Both the position numbers and the translations under genes were made by a program. A stretch of DNA of 32,270 nucleotides from Acidobacteriota bacterium (GTDB lineage Bacteria > Acidobacteriota > Terriglobia > Bryobacterales > Bryobacteraceae): the NCBI GenBank assembly GCA_005808865.1, contig SYKU01000088.1, forward strand, positions 1-32,270, given 5' to 3'. This document shows, piece after piece, positions 7,864-15,533 of this stretch. The notes beneath the pieces were generated by a model, which saw only the letters and a program-made list of their open reading frames with translations, had not been told where the DNA came from and did no database searches. Positions within the stretch are counted from its first letter, which is position 1, and every line of letters starts with the position of its first letter.

Positions 7864-9402
7864 TCATTTGCCCTTCAGCCCGAAACAGTACACCTGCGAT
7901 TCGTAGTCAACGGTGAATATCCGCCCCTCGGCAATCGCGAGTCCGCTGAAGTGCACCCAGCTCGCGATGTCTTTGCCGCTGCTGTACAACTCCTTTCCGG
8001 TTTGCGCGTCGAGAGCGTAGAGTACACCAGGTTGTGTGTTCTGAACCCGGGCCGGTTTACCCCCTCGTTGATTGACGTTCTCGCCCGTGGCGAGCGCGAA
8101 CACCACTCCGTTGGCAATTGCCACGGGATCGGGAACCCTGAGATTCCCGGAAATCCAGGCCGGCTCGAGACTCGGCTTTCCCGTGCGCGCGTCAGTCGCG
8201 AGCTTGAAGGCCATAACGCTCCCGTCGGAGGTTGGTCCGTTGGTCAGCGGGAATTGCGGAGCAAAGCGGGACACCGGACCGTACATGGGAACGTAGATCC
8301 AGGTTTCCCCCCGGTCGTCCCGCCAGGTGGAAAGTCCGCCCCAGATGCCCTGGGAGGTGCTGGCGTTTGCGTCGTTCCCGAGTTTGCCGGCCGAGTAGAG
8401 GGGCGTCTGATGGTCCTTGCTTCCGAGAGAGGCTGCATCGAGCAGGTAAAGAACGCCTTCTTTGGCGCCGCTGGCGAGCAGGTTGTAATTCTTCCAGGAG
8501 AACCAGACGGGACTGGCGCCACCGAAATCGAGGTCGCGGCGGTAGAGTTCGCGCCAGTTGACCGGAGTGAAATAATCGGCAAGTGAAAGGTCGCGGACCG
8601 AAACGGCAACCACGCTATTTGAGTAATCGCCGGTAGCGGGATCGAACGGTCCATCCGCCGTCGATCCGTAGGCTCGGCCATCGGTTCCGATGACGGGACC
8701 GCCGCGGCCCCAGATGCCTCCGGTGTTTGTGTTCGAGAGCAGCATTTGCCGGACCACCGTGTGATGCGGGTCGCGGATATTCATCGAGTAGAAGCCGGAG
8801 AGTGCCCCGCCGCAGCCCTGCGCCAACACCGTGTAGATGGTGTCTTCAACCAGGTTCAGACTCCAGCTCTTAGCGAAAGGCGCCACGAACTGAACCGGCC
8901 CGAAACGCGTCTTCCCGCTGCCTGAGTCGAACCCGTACAGCGCTCCGTCCTCGGCCAGTACGTACAAGATACCTGTCCGCCGGTCAAACGTCGGCGTCGC
9001 GTTAATCCCATTGGGGCAATAGACCGATCCCTGCAACCCGACGTTATTCGGCAGCGCATAAGTCGTAAGCTTTCGCGTCCAGAGGATGTCACCGTCATCG
9101 GTATCGAGCGCGGACACCGTCCCCTGATTGCCAGCGATGTACACCACGTTCCGGACTCCGCGGCTTGTGGAGACGCCGGTCGCCACGACGGGGGCCGTCA
9201 GCGCAGCGAGCTGGAAGGCTTTGTTGTCGATCCTTGTCCGCCACTTCAGTTCGAGGTTCGAGACATTAGCCGTACTCAGGGTTCTCTCGTTCGAAGCCCA
9301 GCCAGTGCGCTGCGGATCATGGCCGAAGGTGGGCCAGTCGCCGGCGCTCACGGCAGCCCGGAGCAAGAGACACAGGAACAACCCTTTCGTTAACTGGGAC
9401 AT
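7864..9402 (-). CDS. Secreted PQQ-like beta-propeller protein
   Basis: 512 aa from the ATG at 9402 (MSQLTKGLFLCLLLRAAVSA, a signal peptide). The ORF track extends it to 9771, but those 123 extra codons are out-of-frame translation of a degraded comM end and are rejected. The mature part starts GDWPTFGHDPQRTGWA, and repeated blades show the tryptophan-docking pattern of the family (VSALDTDDGDILWTRKL, GALYGFDSGSGKTRFG, VLYALDAQTGKELYSSG). Proteins of this type may bind PQQ or act as scaffold propellers such as BamB. The classical dehydrogenase motif WDxD is not seen, so enzymatic function is open. The first roughly 107 codons also exist as a pseudogene copy at 19944-20283, next to the intact comM; the ancestral gene order was therefore comM then propeller. 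Confidence 0.82.
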   Translation of the reverse strand: MSQLTKGLFLCLLLRAAVSAGDWPTFGHDPQRTGWASNERTLSTANVSNLELKWRTRIDNKAFQLAALTAPVVATGVSTSRGVRNVVYIAGNQGTVSALDTDDGDILWTRKLTTYALPNNVGLQGSVYCPNGINATPTFDRRTGILYVLAEDGALYGFDSGSGKTRFGPVQFVAPFAKSWSLNLVEDTIYTVLAQGCGGALSGFYSMNIRDPHHTVVRQMLLSNTNTGGIWGRGGPVIGTDGRAYGSTADGPFDPATGDYSNSVVAVSVRDLSLADYFTPVNWRELYRRDLDFGGASPVWFSWKNYNLLASGAKEGVLYLLDAASLGSKDHQTPLYSAGKLGNDANASTSQGIWGGLSTWRDDRGETWIYVPMYGPVSRFAPQFPLTNGPTSDGSVMAFKLATDARTGKPSLEPAWISGNLRVPDPVAIANGVVFALATGENVNQRGGKPARVQNTQPGVLYALDAQTGKELYSSGKDIASWVHFSGLAIAEGRIFTVDYESQVYCFGLKGK

Positions 9403-9469
9403 CGTGCAAGAATACCTCAATCGACCCGACGGAAACCTGCCAGTGTCGATCGGCAGGTGTGAGCAGCGC

Positions 9470-9756
9470 TCAATTCCAGCAATTCCGGTCGGGATACCTG
9501 TGCCGCACCGCTTCCGCGATATGCTTCGCGGCGATGTTCCCGGTCCCTTCCAGCTCCGCCGCCGAGCGCGCGCGCCGATAAACCCATCCGGCGGACCGCC
9601 ATTTCGAGAGTCCGCTCGCCTGTGTCGTCGAGACCGCCCAGCTTCCGGATGAGTGCCGAGCATTGTAGAATCCGCGCCGGTGCCTGTACCCCCCGCGCTC
9701 GCTCCACGGATCCGCGAATGTCCGCCCGGGATACGCACGCCCCGTTCCCTCGTTGT
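9470..9756 (-). pseudogene. Degraded 3' end of a second comM copy
   Basis: This stretch aligns base by base with the 3' end of the intact comM (about 20353-20680), including the shared runs AACCCATCCGGCGGACCGCC and GCGGCGATGTTCC. It carries several small deletions, for example about 26 bases lost around 9566 and 9 bases near 9660, so no reading frame is kept. It corresponds to about residues 398-507 of ComM. Homology continues without a break into the propeller gene on its downstream side, as it does at 20.3 kb. The upper edge near 9756 is approximate. Confidence 0.85.
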
Positions 9757-9828
9757 TCTGTCTCCCGTCACATCAGCCGTTCAGATGGGAGGTCCCACAA
9801 CCGAGTGTAGGCTGGAAGACACGGACCG

Positions 9829-9868
9829 ACAAGTAGATAGTTCCGGCGCTACACCTCGAAACAACCGG
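9829..9868. repeat. Direct repeat A, 40 bases, flanking the anhydrase operon
   Basis: Begins ACAAGTAGATAGTTCC. It matches 14293-14332 in the same orientation at 32 of 40 positions without gaps, and seven of the eight differences are transitions. The two copies lie on either side of the carbonic anhydrase-SulP-USP-DUF2490 operon. Nature unknown: old insertion junction, attachment-type site or shared leader element. Confidence 0.55.
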
Positions 9869-9998
9869 GCATTCAACAGCGGGCACGAATTGCCGGCCTG
9901 ACCGGAGATATCCGGTTCCACCACGGCCTGGTGGGACCCTTCGCTCAGGCGTCGCGGCCTCAGAAGTCGCGCGGATATGATGCAGGGCGACCCACTGC

Positions 9999-10757
9999 CT
10001 ATTTGCCGAACGGACGACTGGTGAAAAAGGCAATCTGGAGCGTGTGGTTGGATTCGAGAATCGCGCTGTTCCTGCGGGCCAGAAGCTGATTCATATACCC
10101 GACTTCAATCTTTCCCGACTTCCGCAAAATGTGCCCAACGGCGGCGTAGGCGCGGTTCTGATCGAAGGTACCGGCACCGTGTTTGGGAGCGAAGTTGACG
10201 AAGATCTCGTCATAGAATGCCACGTACCAGTTGCTTCTCCCGCCCTTCCGGCCCAGAGGCACCTCGGCTTTGAAAAAATGGCGGTAACGGTTCTGATATC
10301 GCCAAGAATCCAGCTTGGCGGCTCCTCCGCCGCCGGGGATCATCCGTCCGATAAACCTCTGTTCCAGCCGGAGCCGGTGCTGTAGGCGGACGCCGGCGGC
10401 CTTCTGTTTCACTAACACCTGCTGGTACATGCGGTGTTCGGGGAAGGGATAATTTGCAGGGTAATCGCCATAGGGATGAGTCTTTACGTAGGCGTAGCCC
10501 AGTGTAAACATCGTGTTTTCGCTGAACTGGTAGTTGACGCCTGGCCTCAGCAGGAGCTGCTGCCATTTCGTAATGACGTCGTGCCTGCGCCACTGGCCCT
10601 CCAGGTGCGCGCCCCACTTGCCGCGAACCGGATGGTCGCCAAAGTACATGAACCAACCGTGGTGATTGGTATCCCACACTCTGCCGGTGGCACTCTGTCC
10701 GGCGGCGCTTTCAGTGACCAGGCAAAAGACGGCGGCGGCGATTAGCGACGCCTTCAT
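9999..10757 (-). CDS. DUF2490 domain-containing protein
   Basis: 252 aa with a signal peptide (MKASLIAAAVFCLVTESAAG). The body matches DUF2490: WFMYFGDHPVRGKWG, then WRRHDVITKWQQLLLRPG, TLGYAYVKTHPYGDYP, RLEQRFIG and a C-terminal aromatic-rich end. The alternation of polar and aromatic residues and even beta strands suggest a small outer-membrane barrel; that is inference, since the family has no fixed function. Its ATG follows the stop of the upstream USP gene with no spacing (TAGATG), so it is the last gene of the carbonic anhydrase-SulP-USP operon and is presumably translated by coupling. A role in letting small anions through the outer membrane would fit the operon. Confidence 0.82.
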   Translation of the reverse strand: MKASLIAAAVFCLVTESAAGQSATGRVWDTNHHGWFMYFGDHPVRGKWGAHLEGQWRRHDVITKWQQLLLRPGVNYQFSENTMFTLGYAYVKTHPYGDYPANYPFPEHRMYQQVLVKQKAAGVRLQHRLRLEQRFIGRMIPGGGGAAKLDSWRYQNRYRHFFKAEVPLGRKGGRSNWYVAFYDEIFVNFAPKHGAGTFDQNRAYAAVGHILRKSGKIEVGYMNQLLARRNSAILESNHTLQIAFFTSRPFGK

Positions 10758-11630
10758 CTATACGCTCAGGACCGGACACGGGGAAGCGCGAACGATGGCG
10801 TAGGCATGTGCGCGGAGGCGGCCGAAAGGTCCTTCCGCGGAGGCGCCGCGGCCAACCACGAGCAGGCCGGCGTTCTCGCGCTGGACTGTGTCGCGGAGCG
10901 CCTTATGCGGATCGCCGTCCGCCACCACGACCTCCACCTTGCCGACCGCGGCTTGTTGGAGGCTGTCGATCTGCTCCCGCACCCGGTTGCTCAGCATGAC
11001 TCGCCAGTCGGCGTTGATAAACTCCCCCGCGCGTCCCCCGATGTCCGGAGTGGCGTGGACCACGGTGAGTTGTGCGGCGAATTCCTGCGCCAGATGGCTG
11101 GCCCAGTCCAGGACCCGAGCGCTGTTTGGTCCCAGATCGAGCCCGCACACGATATGGCGCGGCGGAAATGTTCCGGTGGTGTGCTCTTCGAAATGGACCC
11201 CGGTCAATACCGGAATTTTCGCTCCGTGGAGCACCTTCGAGGCGACCGAGCCGAGAAGAAATCTACGGATAGGATCGAACCCATGCGTCGGCATCACGAT
11301 CAAGTCCGCCTTCCCCGAGTTGGCGCATAGGAGAATCTGCTCCGCGGGATCTCCCTTGACCAACAGTCGCTTGACGGTGAGGCCGTCCGATTCCCTGCCG
11401 GGAAAGTGGTCCAGCGTCCCCTGAATCGTGCGCGACTTCGCCGCCATGAGCGCATCCAGCCGTTCGGGCGAGATGTCTATCGGCGAGAGGGCGAATTCGA
11501 CCGGCTCCAGCACGTGGAGCAGCGTCAGTTCGCATCCAACCTGCCGGGCGATGAACTGGGCATACCGTGCGGCTCCCTCGGAAGGCGGGGAAAAATCCAC
11601 CGGCGCGAGAATTCTGGTAATTGATGGCAT
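10758..11630 (-). CDS. Tandem-domain universal stress protein
   Basis: 290 aa with two UspA domains (about residues 1-148 and 155-290). The first begins ITRILAPVDFSPPSEGAARYA and ends with THGFDPIRRFLLGSVASKVL, close to the ATP-binding pattern but lacking one glycine of G-2X-G-9X-G-S. The second ends VVGRGASAEGPFGRLRAHAYA, which is also degenerate. Nucleotide binding is therefore uncertain. The start has a strong ribosome site (GGAGGAATTCT before ATG) 11 bases after the SulP stop. Its place behind a SulP transporter, repeated in the second locus at 17.0 kb, suggests that it tunes the transporter or responds to the same stress. Confidence 0.88.
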   Translation of the reverse strand: MPSITRILAPVDFSPPSEGAARYAQFIARQVGCELTLLHVLEPVEFALSPIDISPERLDALMAAKSRTIQGTLDHFPGRESDGLTVKRLLVKGDPAEQILLCANSGKADLIVMPTHGFDPIRRFLLGSVASKVLHGAKIPVLTGVHFEEHTTGTFPPRHIVCGLDLGPNSARVLDWASHLAQEFAAQLTVVHATPDIGGRAGEFINADWRVMLSNRVREQIDSLQQAAVGKVEVVVADGDPHKALRDTVQRENAGLLVVGRGASAEGPFGRLRAHAYAIVRASPCPVLSV

Positions 11631-11641
11631 AGAATTCCTCC

Positions 11642-13192
11642 CTAGCGGGCGAGCGCTTCGCCCGCCGCAACGGGACTAAGAGCGTTCATCTGGCGGAACT
11701 TCTGCATCAACTCGTCAAACTCTATGGCTACCCTTCCCCCTTTCTTCACCCGCTGCTGTTCCCAATTGGAGAGCGCTTCAAGACAAGCATGATCAATGTA
11801 GTCGAGGTCATGAAAATGAACGTGGATCTCTTTGTCGGTGGGAAGCTTCTCCAGCTCATCCGCCAGCTTCGGCAGGCGCATAAAGGTGGCTGAGCCGTAC
11901 AGATGGAAGTCCACGCGGTGAGCGCTCGTCCGTTCGATCCGGATCCCCATATGCGAGAAAGCGTAAAGCAGCTTCACCAGCGACAGTCCAAGGCCCACCA
12001 GGATTCCCGTTAACAGGTTTGTGACAACAATCATGACTACGGTCACCGCGTAGACGGCGACGGGCAGTTTATCGTATTTGAGCAGGCGCCGAATGTTGGC
12101 GGGGTTGACCAGTTTATACCCGGTGTAAACCAGAAGCGCCGCGAGGCTGCTGGTGGGGACCAATTTAAGTACGAAGGGCACGGCCGCCACGAGGACCAGC
12201 AGCCACACGCCGTGAAGAACAGCGGATAGCCGGGTGGCTGCACCAGCGGTAACATTCGCCGAGCTGCGAACAATGACGCCGGTCATCGGAAGGCCGCCAA
12301 GCGCCCCGCAGAGCATATTGCCCATGCCCTGAGCTGCCATCTCGCGATCGTAATTAGTGCGCGGGCCATCGTGCATTTGATCGACAGCGTTGGCGCTTAG
12401 CAGCGATTCCGCGCTGGCGACGAAGGCCAGGGCGAAAGCCGCCAGCGCCACGTCGGTGTTCAATAGCCCAGCGAGCTTGTCTGGCGTCGACCACTGGATC
12501 GCTTGCCACAAGTTCTCCGGGATCTGGATGTACTGCACTGGCAGCTTCCAAATGCCGGCCAACGCACTGGCGAGGCCCACGGCGACAACCGCGCCCGGGA
12601 TCAGTTTCAGCTTCGCCGGGGCGAACTTGTTCCAGGCAAGAAGAATCGTGATCGTTAACACACCGAGGAAAGCCGCAAGATGATGCGAGCTCCCGTCCAG
12701 CGGAAAAACCCCTTTGTAAATAGCTTCCGGAATCGAAATCAGGTTCAGCAGCCCGCTTCCTTTGGGCTTGTCATCCACCATCACGTGGAACTGGCCCGCG
12801 AAGATCAGGACGCCGATGCCCGCCAGCATCCCGTAGATGACCGACGGAGAAATGGCGCGGAACAACTGTCCTGCTCTGCACAGACCCGCGGCGAGTTGGA
12901 TTGCCCCTGCCAATAGCACGATCGGTCCTAGCATCCCGATTCCGTGAGTCTGAATCAGCTCGTACACGATGACCGCCAGTCCGGCGGCCGGACCGCTGAC
13001 TTGAAGCGGACTTCCGGCGAGTAAGCCGACCACAATGCCGCCGATGATCCCGGTGACCAAGCCCGTGACAGGCGGTGCCCCGGAAGCGATTGCAATTCCC
13101 ATGCACAGCGGAAGCGCAACCAGGAAGACTACGATCGAAGCGAGGAAGTCCTTCGCGAAGTCTCCCCGATTCAAATTGAGATGTCGTCCCAT
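11642..13192 (-). CDS. SulP-family anion transporter with STAS domain
   Basis: 516 aa. Around 10-14 hydrophobic segments span about residues 10-420, starting with FLASIVVFLVALPLCMGIAIASG, the conserved SulP N-terminus. The C-terminus (about 425-510) is a STAS domain; its core reads DLDYIDHACLEALSNW, with His where anti-sigma antagonists have the phosphorylated Ser/Thr. This variant is common in SulP proteins encoded beside carbonic anhydrases, some of which carry bicarbonate (BicA-like); sulfate or chloride/bicarbonate exchange are alternatives. It lies 58 bases after the carbonic anhydrase and 11 bases before the USP gene. The membrane location and operon suggest that it imports an inorganic anion supplied to, or formed by, the anhydrase. 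Confidence 0.9.
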   Translation of the reverse strand: MGRHLNLNRGDFAKDFLASIVVFLVALPLCMGIAIASGAPPVTGLVTGIIGGIVVGLLAGSPLQVSGPAAGLAVIVYELIQTHGIGMLGPIVLLAGAIQLAAGLCRAGQLFRAISPSVIYGMLAGIGVLIFAGQFHVMVDDKPKGSGLLNLISIPEAIYKGVFPLDGSSHHLAAFLGVLTITILLAWNKFAPAKLKLIPGAVVAVGLASALAGIWKLPVQYIQIPENLWQAIQWSTPDKLAGLLNTDVALAAFALAFVASAESLLSANAVDQMHDGPRTNYDREMAAQGMGNMLCGALGGLPMTGVIVRSSANVTAGAATRLSAVLHGVWLLVLVAAVPFVLKLVPTSSLAALLVYTGYKLVNPANIRRLLKYDKLPVAVYAVTVVMIVVTNLLTGILVGLGLSLVKLLYAFSHMGIRIERTSAHRVDFHLYGSATFMRLPKLADELEKLPTDKEIHVHFHDLDYIDHACLEALSNWEQQRVKKGGRVAIEFDELMQKFRQMNALSPVAAGEALAR

Positions 13193-13250
13193 GGATATGC
13201 AATATCTCCTGTTTACGGATTTGATTTTTTAGAATCCCGTGGACGCCGTG

Positions 13251-13886
13251 CTACGCCAAAGCGGGCGTCCTCGCCTGAAGTGGAACAAAACGCGCTTGCG
13301 CCGGATCGAGGGTCCGGACTTCTCCGGATCCGATGTCGTACACCCAACCGTGGAGATTCAGCTGACCTTTCGCCAGCCTGGCCGAAACGGCGGGATGGGT
13401 CCGCAGGTTGTCCATTTGCGCTAGCACGTTCTGCTCGATCATCGCGTTGAGCAGATCCCTGCCGGTAAGGTGCGAGTGGTTTTCCTGAACCACGAACCGG
13501 GCGCTCTCTCCGTAGCGCAGCCACGCAGCCACCGCCGGCATGTGGGCCACGCTCTGCGGGTTCAGTAGCCCCTTCATCGCCCCACAGTCCGAGTGACCGC
13601 ACACGATGATGTCTCTTACCCCTAATGCAAGCACGGCATACTCGATGGTGGCGGAAACTCCGCCGATCACTTCGCCGTACGCGGGCACAATGTTACCGGC
13701 GTTTCGGCAGATAAAGATATCGCCCGGCTTGGTGTGGGTGAGCATGCAGGGATCGATTCGCGAGTCGCTGCAAGTGATAAACAGCGTCTCCGGACTCTGT
13801 CCCGAAGCCAGCCGCTCAAACAGATCGCGGTGCTTTGGAAAGGTCTCCTCCTGAAATTTGGCGAGGCCGGATATTACGTTCTTCAT
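13251..13886 (-). CDS. can: Beta-class carbonic anhydrase
   Basis: 211 aa from the ATG at 13886, chosen for its ribosome site (GAGGAGAATTGAAA before ATG) and because the family starts here (MKNVISGLAKFQEETFP). The longer track ORF adds 20 residues without support. Zinc ligands and catalytic dyad are intact: CSDSR with Cys39, Asp41 and Arg43, then GHSDCGAMKG with His98 and Cys101. No signal peptide, so the protein is cytoplasmic. It interconverts CO2 and bicarbonate. It heads an operon with a SulP transporter, a universal stress protein and DUF2490, so a role in bicarbonate capture or pH balance is likely. A shortened paralogue lies at 19297-19485. Confidence 0.93.
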   Translation of the reverse strand: MKNVISGLAKFQEETFPKHRDLFERLASGQSPETLFITCSDSRIDPCMLTHTKPGDIFICRNAGNIVPAYGEVIGGVSATIEYAVLALGVRDIIVCGHSDCGAMKGLLNPQSVAHMPAVAAWLRYGESARFVVQENHSHLTGRDLLNAMIEQNVLAQMDNLRTHPAVSARLAKGQLNLHGWVYDIGSGEVRTLDPAQARFVPLQARTPALA

Positions 13887-14530
13887 TTTCAATTCTCCTC
13901 TTTCGCGGATTCTGACTATGACCTCAAGCGCTTGCCACCTTGGCAAACTGCGGTTGCAGAGCGCCAGCCGCCGGCTCGGCGGAAAAACGCTTAATGAAAT
14001 TTGTGTCGAAGTTGCCCGCCTCTGTTTGCTGTTGTGACAGATGGATGCTCCCAGTCCTTGTCACCTCGCTGGATGTATTGCGGATTTCCGCCGCAAACTC
14101 CCCGGCCAGCCTCTGGAGGATCTCAGTGCTCCCCCTGGCGGTGATTCGTCGCGGATGCGTGTGTCCTGATGTCCGCAAGGTGAGTGTCCGCGGAGGCCGG
14201 CGTGGGGCCAACACGGTCAAGCAGAGCGCGCCATTGAGTACGTGTTACGCGTTTCCTCCTCCTCTCCATACTAAGCTCGCGGCAAAAAATCTACAAATAG
14301 ATAGTTTCGACGCCATACCTCGAAATATCCGATGGGTTCATAGGTGCCACCCAGGTAACGTTGGTTCGGTGGAGAATTAATTAAGCCGTGGCAAGAGCCT
14401 AACCATGCATGAAGCCGAGTCGAACCGCGTCAGGAGCCTGACGAAATAAGATAAGACTGTCGCGAGCCGCTTCCGCGACCTCTGCCACGTCCGGGTGCTT
14501 GAGCTTCCGTTCAACCGGCCTTCGCGTAGA
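13887..14530. other. Long leader/intergenic region upstream of the anhydrase operon
   Basis: About 640 bases between the anhydrase start and the comM remnant. It contains direct repeat B (14293-14332). It also has a 16-base near-palindrome CGTCAGGAGCCTGACG (14428-14443) and a 6-base stem GTCGCG/CGCGAC (14459-14479). A TTG-started 98-codon minus-strand ORF (13924-14220) ends 37 bases before the anhydrase gene; I do not recognise it and treat it as unlikely. No clear -10/-35 pair was found for the operon. Confidence 0.45.
14293..14332. repeat. Direct repeat B, 40 bases, flanking the anhydrase operon
   Basis: Begins ACAAATAGATAGTTTCG and pairs with repeat A at 9829-9868 (32 of 40 identical, same orientation). 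It stands about 400 bases upstream of the carbonic anhydrase and about 200 bases from the comM 5' remnant. Confidence 0.55.
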
Positions 14531-14890
14531 AACCGATGACGTGCGCCGAAGACGTGTACGCCGTCCACAACCGCCGCTTCAACCGCGTTCTCCATGGGAA
14601 GCACAAGATTAGGATTCTCCTGCACAGCGAGCAGACCGTCACGGAAAGCGCGCCAGGCAAGCTGCGAACCCGCCATCGAGAGACAACTCGCCGATCAGCA
14701 GATGCTGGTCGAGCCGCGCAATGGAACCCATCGCGCCGAGGATTCCCATCGCCATCCGCAGGTCGAGCACGCCCCAGGGAAACCGAAGCCGGAATTGAGC
14801 AGCGCCGATTTGATGCGCGCGCGGCTCTCCCGAACCGCGGCGGCGTTCCAACTGTTCAAAGTAGCGCGCCGAGCCTGTATCGGTGGTACG
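14531..14890 (-). pseudogene. Degraded 5' part of a second comM copy
   Basis: This aligns with about 21390-21790 of the intact comM, with long identical runs such as CAGCAGATGCTGGTCGAGCC. It has lost about 50 bases near 14775 and 11 bases or so near 14670, so the frame changes twice: ORFs at 14639-14851 and 14377-14676 show ComM-like [15 protein letters not shown] and [18 protein letters not shown]. It covers about residues 28-160 of ComM. The missing middle of this copy (residues about 160-398) is replaced by the anhydrase operon. The lower edge may reach 14500; the upper edge runs into the response regulator stop. Confidence 0.87.
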
Positions 14891-14897
14891 TTCGATG

Positions 14898-15533
14898 TTA
14901 CTCGATCAGGCCTTTGCGCATGGCAAAGCGGACGATTTCGGTCGAGCTGTGTAAGTCCAGCTTTTTCATAATCCTGCCACGATGCGCATCGACCGTATAA
15001 ACGCTGATGTCGAGTTGCGTCGCAATTTCCTTGGCTACCTTGCCTTCCGCCAGCAACTGAAGCACCTCGCGCTCCCGCGCCGTCAACAGGTCGAAAGGAT
15101 CTGCCACCTGTTGATAATCCTGCAACACGGTGCCCGATATTTCCGGGCTGAGGAAGCCGTTCCCCTGGGCCACGGCCCGGACCGCGCGCAGTAGGTCGGA
15201 ATCGATCGATTCCTTGAGCAGATACCCCTTGGCGCCCGCGCGCAGCGTTTCGCGCACGTAGACAGCGTCCTTATGCATGCTGAGGATCAACACCCTTGCG
15301 TCGGTGCAAGCCTCCAGGATTCGCCGCGTGGCTTCCACGCCGTTGACGCGCGGCATCGCGATATCCATGATCACCAGGGTCGGCCGCAACTGCTGTACCA
15401 GGCGAACCGCTTCGGCGCCGTCGCCGGCCTCGCCAACCACTTCCATATCGGGTTCCTGGCTCAGAATCAGACGGAAGCCTTGCCGAACCATGGCGTGGTC
15501 ATCGGCTAGCAGAATTCGTATCTTGCGATTCAT
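14898..15533 (-). CDS. NarL/FixJ-type response regulator
   Basis: 211 aa from the ATG at 15533; the ORF-track start at 15599 lies far inside the kinase gene and lacks family similarity. The receiver domain (1-120) has the acidic pair D11-D12, phospho-acceptor Asp57 in VIMDIAMP and Lys107 in GYLLKES. The C-terminal LuxR-type helix-turn-helix (about 146-208) begins LTAREREVLQLLAEGKVAKEIA and contains the recognition helix VYTVDAHRGRIMKKL. It overlaps the histidine kinase by 35 bases, so the two form a cognate pair. Targets are unknown; the position between two anion-transporter loci makes these candidates. The stop abuts the comM remnant. Confidence 0.92.
   Translation of the reverse strand: MNRKIRILLADDHAMVRQGFRLILSQEPDMEVVGEAGDGAEAVRLVQQLRPTLVIMDIAMPRVNGVEATRRILEACTDARVLILSMHKDAVYVRETLRAGAKGYLLKESIDSDLLRAVRAVAQGNGFLSPEISGTVLQDYQQVADPFDLLTAREREVLQLLAEGKVAKEIATQLDISVYTVDAHRGRIMKKLDLHSSTEIVRFAMRKGLIE

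Noticed and set aside
9403-9771. N-terminal extension of the propeller ORF
   Set aside because: The 123 extra codons are out-of-frame translation of the comM 3' remnant, and the internal ATG at 9402 opens with a signal peptide.
13924-14220. 98-codon minus-strand ORF upstream of the carbonic anhydrase
   Set aside because: It begins with TTG, has no recognisable domain or ribosome site, and opposite-strand ORFs of similar length overlap it.
14428-14443. Near-palindrome CGTCAGGAGCCTGACG as terminator or operator
   Set aside because: The centre is only two bases, there is no T run, and no gene ends or starts close by; left as an unexplained sequence in the intergenic entry.
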